In this document: positions 36,611-47,770 of the stretch, in pieces | How positions within the stretch are numbered: position 1 is the stretch's first letter | How the letters are laid out: each line of letters begins with the position of its first letter | Source of the DNA: Phanerodontia chrysosporium | Lineage: Eukaryota > Basidiomycota > Agaricomycetes > Polyporales > Phanerochaetaceae | Reading direction: 5' to 3' | Assembly: GCA_001910725.1 (NCBI GenBank) | Contig: MJGA01000022.1 | Coordinates: 62,001-126,000, forward strand | Length of the DNA stretch: 64,000 nucleotides | Translations under genes and position numbers: made by a program | Notes under the pieces: model-generated | The model's input: the letters and a program-made list of their open reading frames with translations, nothing else | Told to the model about the DNA's origin: nothing | Database searches by the model: none

Positions 36611-37225
36611 TTACAGGGGAGTACCAGACTGTGTGCACTTTGAGAACGAAGGGCAGTTGGTCTGGGCGGGCTGCACGATGTTACCATCCTATCAATGACA
36701 ATCGGTGAGTGCTTATTCAGAGACGCGTATAAATGTAAACTTACGGAGCCCCACGTGCAAGAGCCTTCGGGATATGCGCACTGGAAGCCGGTGAACTGGT
36801 TGATGAGGATACCCGCATCGCCGAGGAGGTCTGTCGGGCACACGCAGCCCGAGGCTTTCGTGCATGGCGAGGTGGTAGGGCAGTTGCCCTGACCCGCATT
36901 CGTCAGAGCTCCGGTCTGTGAAGGATCGGCCGATGAGTGTCAATGACTTGCAGCATACGACGAAGACACAAACCGAGTCGTCCCACGTGCACGCGCCAGT
37001 CGGGTATGCGCACTGGAAGCCCGGGAAGACGTTGATGAGGACACCAGGCGCGTTGGTCAGGTCGGTGGGGCACTCGCAGTCGCCGCCGCCGCCGTAGCAG
37101 GCGAACGCGATGGTCTGTCCGGTGAGACGCTTGTGGAGGCTCGGGGCGCGAACGGCGGGGCTGAACGCTTGCGCGACGACCGCGAGCGAGGCAAGAATGG
37201 CGACGGTGTAGGTGGCAGTGAACAT
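36611..37225 (-). CDS. Small secreted cysteine-rich protein with tandem internal repeat
   Basis: This is a predicted secreted protein of about 160 residues. The start MFTATYTVAILASLAVVAQA is a signal peptide. A dibasic LHKR site follows at about residue 33, a possible Kex2 cleavage point. The mature part holds two copies of a unit of about 45 residues: CECPTDLTNAPGVLINVFPG, FQCAYPTGACTWDDS and CPTTSPC in unit 1; CVCPTDLLGDAGILINQFTG, FQCAYPEGSCTWGS and CPSFSKC in unit 2. Cysteine spacing is the same in both units. One intron separates the units and another lies in unit 2, at equivalent places after CTW, which suggests exon duplication. A TATA box lies about 90 nt upstream of the ATG. The function is unknown; small secreted proteins of wood-decay fungi often resemble this in build. 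Confidence 0.72.
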
Positions 37226-38133
37226 CTTCAGAGACTTCGATGGGTAAATGCGTGAGAGGCGATGTGCTCGAGGACAGGTGCGTTGCTGCTGCAGACCTAG
37301 AATATCGAGAGACCTTTTATACACGCTTAGAGTAGCGGCTTTGTTAAAATCCCGTGTTCGTCTTCAATATGCAAGTGTGGTTTCCGTGTTCCGAGGCAGC
37401 ATCTGCGATCTGCGCTGGGCCGACGCGCAGCTCAATACGCAGGAACCGGCGGTAGTGAGAAAGCGGCCCGTACCTGTGACTAGTGGATGCCGTACGCAGT
37501 GCGGCGGTGTCGGACAAGGTTGGTTGCTCGTCGATGGGACATGACAAGGTCGCGGCGGCCGTACAATAAGCCCGTATTCGGCGACGCCGCATACGGTCCG
37601 ACTCACATCGGCGTGAACACAACGTGCAGGACAGGGTTCTGGCCTGGGTGCAGTTGAACAACATCTCCGGAGAGAATGTATCGCCTGTTAACTTCGTGAT
37701 CGAGCCTGCGACCGCTGCGCAGCTACCGCAAAAATCTGCAGAAAATGTCTGGATTCGGCATACGAAATCCGAGAGGGCGGCGGCGTGTCTGACACACGAG
37801 TATATACTCATAGTGGCGCTGCAGAGCGACGAGAATAGGTCAAGGAACGTGAATACGCGTCCAGGCACGACGGAAAAGATAAACTGACTCATAGTTGTTG
37901 GGGCGCGCTAGCCCTAGCATGGCAATTTTCGCTGCAACGCAGACCATCTTATCGCCGGGAAAAACCCATGGACGAAATGCAAAGGATACTGGACTTCACA
38001 TAGACTGCGCGAATATGGGTGGCAATTTCTGCTATTGCGAAGGCGGTAACCTTGCAGGAATTCAGTTGTAGTGTCTTCTACGCATTGCTACCAGCGTATC
38101 CGCGGCGGAATCGTGAGCATCCGGGGGAGTAAC
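37226..38133. other. Promoter of small secreted protein and gene-poor sequence
   Basis: This stretch holds a TATA box at 37315 for the gene on its left. A minus-strand open frame at 37344-37892 has many Cys and Arg codons but no consistent motif; another frame reads YILSGDVVQLHPGQNPVLHVVF near 37610-37680, perhaps an exon remnant. No gene could be assembled. Confidence 0.4.
37315..37321 (-). promoter_or_regulatory. TATA box of small secreted protein gene
   Basis: TATAAAA on the minus strand lies 90-96 nt before the ATG at 37225. Confidence 0.55.
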
Positions 38134-39000
38134 ATGTACAAACGAGGGAATACTGCTCTTGAAGGTATCACGGAGTTGTCTTCAGAGCGAGAGCTTCGGA
38201 TGACCGCGCCCATTCAAATGACAGGATGCAATCTCCTCAGGAACAGAGCATCCTCGCATTTGGAAAGAACGCGTTCTTCGAACATTTCTGACCGGGCGTA
38301 CGCGTCAGGTGTGCCTAGAAACTTGGTCCTTTGTTGTAATCGAACAGTGGTGCAACGGAATGTGTACACACCTACGATACTGTTGTTTCTTGAAGGGACA
38401 ATATGTCGCCTCCGCAACGATGAAGGTGTGCTTGACATTCGCGTCAGCCTTCGTGGATCAGTGTACGACTTGAACGAGGTCACCACGCGTGCGCTTGCTC
38501 TGGGAACGCCGGAACAAGATTATGTCAACCGAGACGCCTGCGTGAAACAACTACATACGCTGGGCCGCGTAGATATCGCGGTCAGTGCCTGGGCCTTCGA
38601 GCGCGTGGCAAAGAAAATGGCGTGGAACAGGGCACGTTTGTCTGCCACGCCTGCGGATATGGAACCGTCGACAGCGGATAGCGCAGCTGCAAGGCGCCGA
38701 CGGTTACATAAATCGTTGCAGTCTTGCGAATATGACAGTAGAAATAACACGCCCCATCTGTGTGTTCTAAGACGTGTGTTGCTCAACGTAGACGGTGGGC
38801 AGACGGCGACGGTGCATCTGGGGAGGGGCGTGTGCGTGAGGATGGAAGGAATCATATCCTCCGGGCCGGGGATGGTGCCTGGCGTTGCAAGAGGGTCATC
38901 TCGCGGATTGAAAGCATGCGAGGTCGATGCTTACCTAAATGTCCCGTATTCGCGGGATGAGCGACGACTGAAGAACGGAGAGTTTAACATGCATCGATAA
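38134..39000 (+). CDS. Hypothetical intronless ORF of 288 codons
   Basis: This is the longest open frame in a region with no other recognisable gene. It starts MYKRGNTALEGITELSSERE and ends NGEFNMHR with TAA at 38998-39000. The translation is basic and rich in Arg, Leu and Ser. I saw no signal peptide, membrane span, coiled coil or known motif. A frame this long is unlikely by chance but not impossible in 64 kb. It lacks introns, unlike nearly every supported gene here, so it could be a young or foreign gene, a decayed element ORF or chance. Confidence 0.3.
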   Translation: MYKRGNTALEGITELSSERELRMTAPIQMTGCNLLRNRASSHLERTRSSNISDRAYASGVPRNLVLCCNRTVVQRNVYTPTILLFLEGTICRLRNDEGVLDIRVSLRGSVYDLNEVTTRALALGTPEQDYVNRDACVKQLHTLGRVDIAVSAWAFERVAKKMAWNRARLSATPADMEPSTADSAAARRRRLHKSLQSCEYDSRNNTPHLCVLRRVLLNVDGGQTATVHLGRGVCVRMEGIISSGPGMVPGVARGSSRGLKACEVDAYLNVPYSRDERRLKNGEFNMHR

Positions 39001-41112
39001 ACATTGGCAGCTCGTCGCTCGGCGTCGTCGTTGTACCGATGTCGCGCGAATGCGAGGCGGATATGATGTAGTCATGTCGAGTTACTTCGGATGTATTTCG
39101 ACGGTATTGGGCGACTGCAGCTCGTAATATCCGACATCTGAGAATGTACGAGAGCATGTTCGCGGAGAGGTTGTGGGCAGATGAGACTAGTCCAGGGCAG
39201 CTGACGGTCAGTTTCGCTGGGTATCATAGGTGAGCGAAGGTTGAACTAATGCGGTGCGCACCACGTACCTCGGCCGTGACCGACCGCGTCTCCTCCGGCT
39301 GAGCTCTGTCCAGCATATGCGTCCAGCCACGGTCAAATTAATCGTCATCTGGAGCGTTGTCTTAAAGCGCTGAGATAAGGGAGTGGTCATACGCTTTCAT
39401 AGACGCAAGAGCCTTGTGGCGGTGTTGATGAGGCTTAGTAGTCACGAATCGATGCACTCGTGTTGTACGCAGTGACATAGCGTGTTGGCGAGTGCTCTGT
39501 AGGGCGATTAGAGGTGGTGGTAGAGGTTAAGAGCAGAGACTTTACTAAGCAGGAAGATAAGGTCTCGGCATTGAGCGCCTTGCGCTGCCTGCCATCGCCT
39601 ACGGAGCATTGGCACGCAATCGAAGCCACTAGAAATGGCGAATATGACAAGCCAGCCCTGATATTCAGAAGAGACGGTGAGTCACTGGCACGTTTGGTAT
39701 ACGTGGATGACGGCCATTGCGTACTCACCTCGACAAGCGTGGCGTCACGCCGGAGACACTACCTGCTGGGCGTCCTACATCGAATTACCGAGACAGGACT
39801 GTGGACGTAGAGGACACTGAGATACGTACCGGGCTTCCACTCATGTCGAACATATTGAGCTTGCCGAACGGCCACCTGTCGTGGACGTCTTCGATAGGCT
39901 TCCCTTGACGGCATACCGTGGCCGGCGCGTGGCATAGACCGAAACCGTGTAGGCAGTAAGGCAGAAAGGGCTCGCATCCTGTCAGATCATTTGGGTGAGA
40001 TATGCTGAAGTCATCTTCAGGTAGTCTCCACACAGTGCCTCGCCCTGTGCGTTGGACCAATCACGCCGAGCACCGGGAGTATGAAACCGAATACAAATCT
40101 CACCCTGCGGCAAGATAAGTTTAGAAATCGAGCTATGAGACCATGCGATCGAAGCTTATATGCTTGCACTGTACCGCATCGGGGATATGCGACGCAGGCC
40201 TCCCAACTCGACAGCAATGTCAGCCTACAGATCTCCCAAACATAAACGGAACTCACTACGGGTACTGGCAATGTACGATAACACCATATGTTGTACTATG
40301 GTAGCCCAATAGGGCGCTGAAGGTAAGCACTGTTCATACTTACTTAGTCTGTTGACGGCCCGTATCGTAAGGCGACGCAAGTTCCGGTACGATACGCTCG
40401 CAAAGAGATGATTATAGCATGGCGTCGCACTCAGAATCTTTCGGCTCGGCCACATCGCAATATAGGACTCAAATCGCACTCCCTGTCCGCGTGATAAGCT
40501 GTAGCTACCGTAAGTTGGAGCTTCCAGACGGTCGCCACCGTAGAATCACTTACGTTGTCCAATTTGTATTCGGAAAGCCAGCGACAAGTCCTAGAATGAG
40601 GAATAACGTTATTGATCATAAATTATTCAAACCAGACAGAAGAACTCATACGTAGCTCCTGGGCCTCTACAACAAGTCGAGGAGGTGATTATGGTTGTGT
40701 TTCACCCCGTAGCGGAGCGGACTCCGTGACGGGTCTTGCCACGTGAATGCCACGTGAATCCTCAGCTTGTCGCTTTGCCCGTTATGAAAGGCTTCTCGTG
40801 CTCGTATAACGCCCAGTTACAGGGTCAGGACCACCAGCTGAGGGCATGTGCATGCGATAGTACGTCAGAATCATTGGTATATTTATCCATGTGTCTCACC
40901 CATGAGTCTATCAGTCGCTGGCACGAGGTCTGGTTTGCGCACGTCGTCGAACTGCACGCACTCGCAGCTTGTTTTTGCATTGCAAAGTCACAGTGAAACG
41001 CTTCGCTGGCGTTCACTCTTGGAATCTATGCTATATGATTCTGGCCAGCTAGATTCCGGGTCATACGAGCCTTGTATGACCTTGGAGACGAGTGCCCAAT
41101 TCATCATAGTCC
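39001..41112. other. Gene-poor stretch of about 2.1 kb
   Basis: No gene could be supported on either strand. Short open frames at 39435-39810 and 39785-40060 show no consistent family motif. A short tandem repeat with two CACGTG cores lies at 40738-40759. The stretch may be degraded sequence between the secreted-protein gene and the GNAT gene. Confidence 0.45.
40738..40759 (+). repeat. Tandem 11-bp repeat with two CACGTG E-box cores
   Basis: Two exact head-to-tail copies of GCCACGTGAAT. CACGTG is the core bound by bHLH factors such as Pho4 or Cbf1. No gene start lies close enough to call this a promoter element. Confidence 0.5.
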
Positions 41113-41871
41113 CTACGCGGCGGCCTGGCCTTCGAGCACCAGTTTCGCCCGCTCAGCCCACCCACTCTCCCAGTCATCCCAGCAGATTGCAAGGTACAGC
41201 ACATGCAGGCCCATAGAGTCAGGCCTGGGATCTTCCTTCCTCGGCACGTTCCCGGGGACACCCGGGAGCACGACACGGTCCCACCTGTGCACGCCCTCCT
41301 TCTGGAAGCCCATGCGCTCCGCGGCGCGCACCGATGCGACGTTCTCCGCAAGCGCACGCCACTGCACGCGGCGGACACGCAGGCCGTCGAAGGCGAGGCG
41401 CAGGAGCAGCGCGACCGCGGTGCGCGTTACGTGCGTGCGTTGGAAGGCGGGCAGCGTGTACAGGAATCCGATCTCTGCGGCAAGGTTCTCAGGCGTGTGT
41501 AGCAGCGCGATGATGCCTGCGACGGCCCCGGTGCCGTGCTCGGACGAGACGTCGTCGGAGGGTGCGCGCGTCTTGTCGACCATGGCAAAGAGCATGCGCG
41601 TCGGATCCTCGCGAAGCTTCTGGGCCCATTCGTTCAACACCTCAACGCTCTCCCATCGTGGGATAGGGGTGTATCGGAAGAGTTCAGGGTGAGCGGATAC
41701 GCCATCGAAGAACGCTTTCCCATGAAGAGATGCCTATCGGACAAAGGTGAGACTGTTAGCGGCTAAGTCATTTAGAATCTACCTTGCTCTGCGCACCTCA
41801 TAAGCAACGAGCTTCAATGTTCTGGTTTCCAATGCATAGCAGCCTATATCTTTGTCGCTCGCGGAGGCCAT
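41113..41871 (-). CDS. GNAT-family N-acetyltransferase (RimJ/RimL-like)
   Basis: This two-exon gene encodes a GNAT acetyltransferase of about 230 residues that would transfer acetyl from acetyl-CoA to an amine. Exon 1 from the ATG at 41871 gives MASASDKDIGCYALETRTLKLVAYE. After a 64-nt-class intron the frame continues ASLHGKAFFDGVSAHPELF, then RYTPIPRWESVEVLNEWAQ. The GNAT core is AGIIALLHTPENLAAEIGFL, THVTRTAVALLLRLAFDGL (acetyl-CoA binding helix region) and RRVQWRALAENVASVRAAERMGFQKEG, the typical 'N..S...AE+.GF..EG' end motif. It ends LVLEGQAAA, TAG at 41113. There is no signal peptide. The substrate cannot be told; fungal relatives include protein-N-terminal and small-molecule acetylators. 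Confidence 0.83.
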
Positions 41872-42415
41872 GGACACTGGATGCTTGCACGCTAGCAGTA
41901 GGATCGTTGCACAATGAAGTAGACCCTTGCTGATATACATATACAGGCGCGCCTCCGAGCTTGAGATGCTAATCAGCGTGGGCAGTGTCGCTGTAGGCGG
42001 CCCAAGAGCGATAACTTCTGATTTGGAGGCAGTGCAGTCGAAGCGCAGCCTTCGCTGCGAGGATATGTGACACGGTTAAGGCGCGTAGCACTGCTTCGTA
42101 GGGCTCAGTCAGCGAACTACCAGTAAAGGGCTGATGTGGCATGAGTCATGCAAAGAATATGGCCATGTATCGATTTGAACGCTACAGAGTAAATGAGACA
42201 ATAGGTATATACATAGATGGCACACAACAAAGGCTTGAAAGGCAAACATTTTCCTGGACCAAGTGGACAGATCTACAGGAGAACATCTGGCGAGTAGCTG
42301 CGGAGCGATGTATTTACAACACTCGTATCAATCATAATGTCACCTCTTCTAGATAGCACCGGCGTGAGCACTTGACTTCACCGGCCCCGGCAGTACCGAG
42401 GATAGTAGTATAACG
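41872..42415. other. Intergenic region
   Basis: This 544-nt stretch holds the GNAT promoter and the 3' region of RING gene 1. No feature was recognised. Confidence 0.45.
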
Positions 42416-43442
42416 CTAGGGGACAAGCTCCGAAACGGGTCGCTGTTTGACCAAGGTTGAAGGGCGCGCTGGAGGAGTTGGAGGCGTATCGACATCTTGC
42501 CTCTTGCCTCTCAGCTTGCGCCTGGACAGCGGGCCCGTCGCCCGTTCCTCTTGCAGCGGCTCTGTCGCGTTCTTAACCTGCCGCTCCGCGCTCTTCTTTG
42601 GCAGCGTCATATTCCGCAGCCGCATCGTTTTCTCGGACGCAATTCGCTCTGCCCGCTGCTTGGCGACAGTCTTCTTCAAGTTCCCAATCTGCTCCTCCGC
42701 CTTCTCCGCCTTCTCCTCTGCCTCCCACAGGCGCTCGTTCATGCGTCGCTGCAACGCGATTTTCTTCGCGCGTTCCTGTGCTAGAGACGCATTCGCGTCC
42801 TTGACCTGCTGCTCTGCACGCTTCTGCTTCGCTTCCGCCTTCGTACCACGATCGCGTGCCTCGGTCAGCGCCAGGTTGAGCCGGTTCATCTCCCGTTGTT
42901 TGCTCTCGAGCACCTGCTTTTGCGCCTCGATCTCCTGTCGGTAGCTGAAGGAATGGAGAAGTTGGCGGCTCTCCTTCATCTCGAGTTCGCGAATGCGCTG
43001 ACGAGCCTGCGCGACTTCCGCGCGAAGTGTGACGTTCTGTCGTGGGCTCGCCAGACTGGCATTGCCGGATATGTCAGAAACTGGGATGTACACACGGCGG
43101 ATGCTAGGGTATGGATTCCCTTGGGGGTCACGGTGAGAGGCGAAGTCGTGGCATGAGTCTATCAGCATTATATGAGCTGTAGGGACCACCGAGTCAAGTA
43201 ATTAGGGCGTACCATGAAGTCTGACTACTGCTCTACACATGGGACACTGCGCCTCCCGCAAGGCCGTCCTCAGACTGTCGAGAGCGGGCAACAAACAGTC
43301 TTTGTGAAAAAGGTGACCTAGAGACGAGGATCGGCACTGATATGAGGAGGAAATAGTGCGGACGTGGGTACATACCACATGGCGTACTGACAATTACTGA
43401 AGTCGGAGAGACTAGCGTCTCTAAGCAGATAGGGCACGACAT
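42416..43442 (-). CDS. RING-H2 finger and coiled-coil protein, tandem copy 1
   Basis: The RING starts at the very first residues: MSCPICLETLVSPTSV, then CGHLFHKDC after an intron, then CPMCRAVV, giving a C3H2C3 RING expected to recruit a ubiquitin-conjugating enzyme. After a second intron comes a linker with the signature YPSIRRVYIP shared by all three copies, then about 170 residues of strongly heptad-like coiled coil rich in Glu, Lys, Arg and Ala (for example QARQRIRELEMKESRQLL and AEEKAEKAEEQIGNLKK). The C-terminus is basic and Pro-rich, ending PVSELVP. RING followed by coiled coil recalls TRIM-like ubiquitin ligases, but there is no B-box. No membrane segment or signal peptide is seen. 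Targets are unknown. Confidence 0.8.
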
Positions 43443-44276
43443 CTGCAGGTGGTATTCGGCTACCGTATGCGCAAGGGATAGATGATACAAGTTAAGCAAA
43501 AATAGTGAGCAGTATAAGACAAGTCTGAGAAGCTTATGCCTGTGTCAAAGTCAACGAGATACATAAATCCTTTCCTGAGGCACACGAGGAGAGCGCGAGA
43601 ACTGCCTTGCGGCAATTGGCGCGGACGGTGCCATTCCTGAACCTTGCACAGGGTGCCCCCCGTCTCTGACTCAAGAGGAGCTGTGAAAAGAACAAAACTT
43701 ATGCGTGGTCGCACGTAGACCAGAACAAGGACGGTCGAGTTTGGTATATGAGTCGGATCGTGAAACATGAGGGTTGCCAAAAGAGATTCCGCCATCACGA
43801 GTCTCACGTGCAGAAAGAGCGCATCAATCCCAAATCAGGAAAGTGCGCCATAGCGCTGAAAGCAGCACTTGAATCCAGCCTCGTCACCAACGCGTGAGCG
43901 CGGACGTCGTCGCACGAGGACGCGAAGCAGGGAAAGAAATGTGCATACAAAGGAAACGCGAGTACAGATGTTTTAGGACGGGTAGGCGGAATAAAACGAC
44001 TGTAGAGTACAGCAGAGCGCGACTGCGAGAGCAGTCGGCGGCGGGTAGGCGGTGGTGCGAAGCAGAAAACTTCGCTCTGCTTAGGCGCTCGGCTGGACGC
44101 TAGGAGCTCGTCTTAGGTGGCTCGACCAGCCCTGCCACTAGGACCAAACCACCTCCGAGTCGGAAGAAGACATACACAAGTCCTATGCACTGATAAAGAC
44201 GGGCTATCGAAGACTAATAGTGCACTATCAGGGTCAAAGCCTATTGTTACATGGATAAACGTGAGCCAAACACCAT
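43443..44276. other. Intergenic region between RING copies 1 and 2
   Basis: This 834-nt stretch holds the copy 1 promoter. Short open frames on both strands show no motif. Nothing else was recognised. Confidence 0.45.
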
Positions 44277-45264
44277 TCAACTTGCAGCTACGTATACGTT
44301 CAGCTCTGACCCATCGGCTCTTCTGAGCTCGATAAGTCGCGCAGTGACCCGAGGTGAGAATTGTGACGCAGGAAGCTGTCTGTTGTCATCCACAAATAGC
44401 CAATCTAGCAATGTCGGTTCCTCCAACTTCTTCTTTCTCTCGACGAGACCCCCCAGGCCTCTGCGCAATGTCTCCCCGAGCGTACCCCGCTTCTGTTGCT
44501 GCTTGGCGGCCTCTTCGTCCTTCCTCTTTCGCTTCTCCTCCTCGGCTTCTTGGAGGAACACCTTGAGCGCTGCTTGCGACGCCAGCCTCAACGCCCGCTC
44601 CTCTCCAAGGGCGTTTGACGTGGCCAGGAGCTGCTGCAATGAGCGTTCCTGCTTCTTCGCGAGATTCGTGAAGCGCTGCTTGGTCTCCGCCAACTCCGCC
44701 TCCAGCCGTCTCGCCTCCAGCAGCTTGCCCTCGAGAATCTTCACCTTCCTCTCTGCTGCCGCGAGCTCCTCCATGAAGTGTCGCCTCTCGTCTACCCATT
44801 CCGAGGCGGTTTCGCGTGCGCACAGGAGCTGCGCCCTCAAAGACGCCAGAGACTCTCTGCCGTCGCTTGACTCGTCAGCAGATGGCGAAATGTACACTCG
44901 ACGGATAGCGGGGTAGGAGTCGGCCTGTGCGCCGTCCGCAGTGTTGCTCTCTTGGTTGGCTTCTATCGGCAGTGGTCAGCGGTAGGTGAAGTCAATCCGG
45001 GTTATGATCACACACCGCTCATTCTGACCGGTGATCTACATGTCGGACATGTCCCGTTCAAGTCGCTCCATTGCACTCTGGAGTCCGCGGCACCTCTGAG
45101 GCAGCTTTCGTGGAAAAGGTGTCCTGCAAACAAACATCGCCACAACAATTAGCGACCTTAATCAGGGTGATCGCATATATATTGCGCAGAAACCTACCAC
45201 ACGGCGTGCTCACGACAGCCTCTGTGGCAGAAACCAGCCTCTCAAGGCAGATCGGACAAGACAT
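44277..45264 (-). CDS. RING-H2 finger and coiled-coil protein, tandem copy 2
   Basis: This gene has the same three-exon plan as its neighbours. Exon 1 is MSCPICLERLVSATEAVVSTPCG. Exon 2 carries HLFHESCL, then CPTCRSPVRMS, completing the C3H2C3 RING. Exon 3 begins before the shared signature YPAIRRVYI and runs into a long coiled coil (EELAAAERKVKILEGKLLEA, RLEAELAETKQRFTNLAKKQ, EAEEEKRKRKDEEAAKQQQK). The C-terminus is ELNVYVAAS, stop at 44277. The open frame that reads through intron 1 ends early and misses the second half of the RING, so the spliced form is preferred. It is probably an E3 ubiquitin ligase of unknown target. Confidence 0.78.
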
Positions 45265-45700
45265 TCGTGGGTGTCCCTCGCTATGCAGTCTAAGGACGAG
45301 GACGGTGTGCGTTAGAGCCAAGGTGAGTATCCCTTCAAATAAGCTCGCGTGCATACCAAACTCGAGGGCGGTGCGGGCGGCACCTCGCCTGAAATGTCCA
45401 AGAAGATCGTGAGAACATCATGGCAGGTATAGGTTTGGGTGTCGCTGCTTCGAAACCTTGTCCAGATTGTACAATCAGCTGGACCCGAAGTACTGCGGAG
45501 CGCAATACAATGGCCTTAGTATTTCCTGAATTTATTCTGTAGGCCTGATGCCCTCCTTTGTAAGGTATATATACGGCACAAAGAGTCTCAAGATCAAGGC
45601 ATGAATATATAATGAATAGAGAATGGAATGGAAACGCAATGCAGACCTGGGATCCCTCAAAGGAAACGTCGCGTACTTGGCTGAGGAGCTGGTGGACGGA
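45265..45700. other. Intergenic region between RING copies 2 and 3
   Basis: This 436-nt stretch holds the copy 2 promoter. No other feature was recognised. Confidence 0.45.
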
Positions 45701-46422
45701 CTACCGTGTTCGGTCGTCCCTATGAGGCACCCTGATTCTGTCCACCACAGTCTTCCCGCAAAACCGGGAGAGCACCGTACGCCCCTGCCTTGCGATGAAG
45801 CCTTCCAAGTCCATCACTCGAGACTCTGCTTGCTTCCGCCGGCTTTCAGATCTCTCCAGTTGCTCACGGGCCTGCGTGAGCTCGTAATTCAGACGATTGA
45901 TCTCGAGCTGATGAGTTTCGAGTGTGGTCATGCGTTCCTCGATCCGCATAAGGGTGCCCTGTAAGTGGCGAAGCTGCTGCTCGGTCTTATCGCTTGAGCA
46001 GGAGTGCTGACACGCAGGCCTTTGAACGTCTGCTCTGGGTTCGCTGGCTGCCTCGGTCGCTGGCAGATATATGCGACGAATGGCAGAGTACGATGAATTG
46101 TGTAGTGTTTCTGTGGAGTCCATGAAGACTCTGTCTACTGCGAGCCACGTGAAAAAACCCCAGGACGGGTAGGTTGAGGGTTACGTACCTCCGAGTCCAA
46201 CCGCGAGAGGCATTCTGCATACAGGACACTTGTGATCTCCTATATTGAACATAGGGAGGGCGGCTGTGAGGCAATCTCTATGAAATATATGTCCTGATGC
46301 GTATAGATATCTCAGTGCAGGTTGTTGCGGCAGTCAGGGGCCCACAGATACCTACCGCAGGGTGTGCAGACGACTTGAGACGATTCTGAGACCAAGGTCT
46401 CGAGGCATATGGGGCACCACAT
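45701..46422 (-). CDS. RING-H2 finger and coiled-coil protein, tandem copy 3 (short)
   Basis: This is the shortest of the three copies. Exon 1 reads MWCPICLETLVSESSQVV, then CTPCG. Exon 2 carries HIFHRDCLTAALPMFNIGDH, then KCPVCRMPLAVGLGG. Exon 3 has the shared signature YSAIRRIYLPATEAAS, followed by a coiled coil of about 75 residues (QLRHLQGTLMRIEERMTTLE, INRLNYELTQAREQLERSES). It ends RVPHRDDRTR at 45701. The RING-to-coil order is as in copies 1 and 2, but the coil is about half as long, so it may have been truncated after duplication. Its function is probably ubiquitin-ligase scaffolding. Confidence 0.77.
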
Positions 46423-46949
46423 CCGCAGTAGCCCGGCAGTAGTAAAGCTAGAAAATATTCTGAGAAGGCGTAGACAGCTCTATAACATTGTTGAACATAC
46501 ATTTGTATATATCCTCGGCTTCGGGATAGCCACGGGGTGAGCACGAGAATCGATCGGCGGCAGGAACCCTGGGATGTAGTGTTCGAGGGGTGTACATGAA
46601 AATGACTGTAGCCATTGTCCAGCGCGTTTTGGGGCGTGCCGGAAAAGACGAGACCCTCTCCCAGCATTTGTGGAAGTCGCGCAGGTTCGGCATCCTTTGG
46701 CCAGTCATACAGCTCGTGGCGACGGGTTCCGACCCGATGATAACGACAGGCGGTCTCGAGTCAAGGTTGGAACGTGTTCATACGAGCAAGGCAGCACTGG
46801 CGTGGTATCCATGGCACGATGTAGCATTGCATCTACACGTCCCGGACCCGTAGGGTCCCCCGCGCTCAGACGCCGCGCCAGTCGAGTCACCTGTGTTCCG
46901 GGTTATAAGTATCCGTGACCACCTAGTATCATTAATCTCTAACCCACTG
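46423..46949. other. Intergenic region, divergent promoters
   Basis: This 527-nt stretch lies between divergent RING copy 3 and the methyltransferase gene. No feature beyond presumed promoters was recognised. Confidence 0.45.
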
Positions 46950-47331
46950 ATGGCCTCTCTATCCGCCCAAGAAATCGCGAGTCTGTGCTTGCAACCTGAA
47001 AAGAGTTCCTCGCAGATACGCCAGACGGAACACCGCCTTGCCCTGCTGGAGAAGTGGAACATCTCGTGGCAGGGCGCCAAAGTGCTCGAGCTGGGCTGCG
47101 GCCAGGGCGATTGCACGGCAGTCCTCGCTGAGGCTGTCGGCCCCGACGGGCATGTCACGGCAGTAGACCCCGCACCGCCCGACTATGGTGAGTTTCATTC
47201 CGAGCCATACTTTGTTGTACATGACTGAGGCCACACGACAACAGGCTCGCCATACACGATCGGCGAGGCGCAGGCGCACCTCTCCGCAGGCCGCCTCGGC
47301 CCGCGCATCCACTGGGTGCGCGCCGACCCGC

Positions 47332-47335
47332 TCGA
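47332..47335 (+). repeat. Target-site duplication, left copy (TCGA)
   Basis: TCGA directly precedes the CACTG terminus; the same four bases follow the right terminus at 52754-52757. Confidence 0.75.
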
Positions 47336-47367
47336 CACTGTGCGGTCCAGGACTCGCGAATTTCGCC
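47336..47367 (+). repeat. Left terminal inverted repeat
   Basis: It begins CACTG and ends AATTTCGCC. It aligns without gaps to the reverse complement of 52722-52753 with 23 identities in 32. Confidence 0.8.
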
Positions 47368-47770
47368 AAACCGAGACCGACAGTTTTGACCTGGCGAATG
47401 CGTGGAAAGCGGCTGTTTGCCGGTGTCTGTTGACCGTTTACCAGGCGAAAGCATGGGGCAGAAATAGCCTCGTAAATGAAAGGTTTCGACCGACGCGTTG
47501 ACTAACTAAGAAGTTAGCTCGATATCCGCGCAAAACAGCAATCATGAGAAAGAACCCTGTTAAACCGCGGAATCTTGATGGAGCGCACACAGGGTAAGAT
47601 AGCACGGTACAAATACAGCAACTCAATTTCGGGCACATTTCAGGCTATTTCTACATGCTTTCCGAGACACATTTGGAGCTTTATGTTACGGTTATATGTT
47701 ACAGTAGCTTAGATAGAATAGAAATAAAACTCAATCGATGTTACACGCCTTCACAAGCTGGCAGGGCACT

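Noticed and set aside
37344..37892. Cys-rich minus-strand open frame of 182 codons
   Set aside because: The start is hydrophobic but the rest is irregular, and another frame has an equally plausible peptide; no gene model was supported.
44953..45354. Unspliced RING copy 2 ending early (truncated RING)
   Set aside because: Reading through intron 1 loses half the zinc ligands; a GT-AG splice restores the full C3H2C3 RING.
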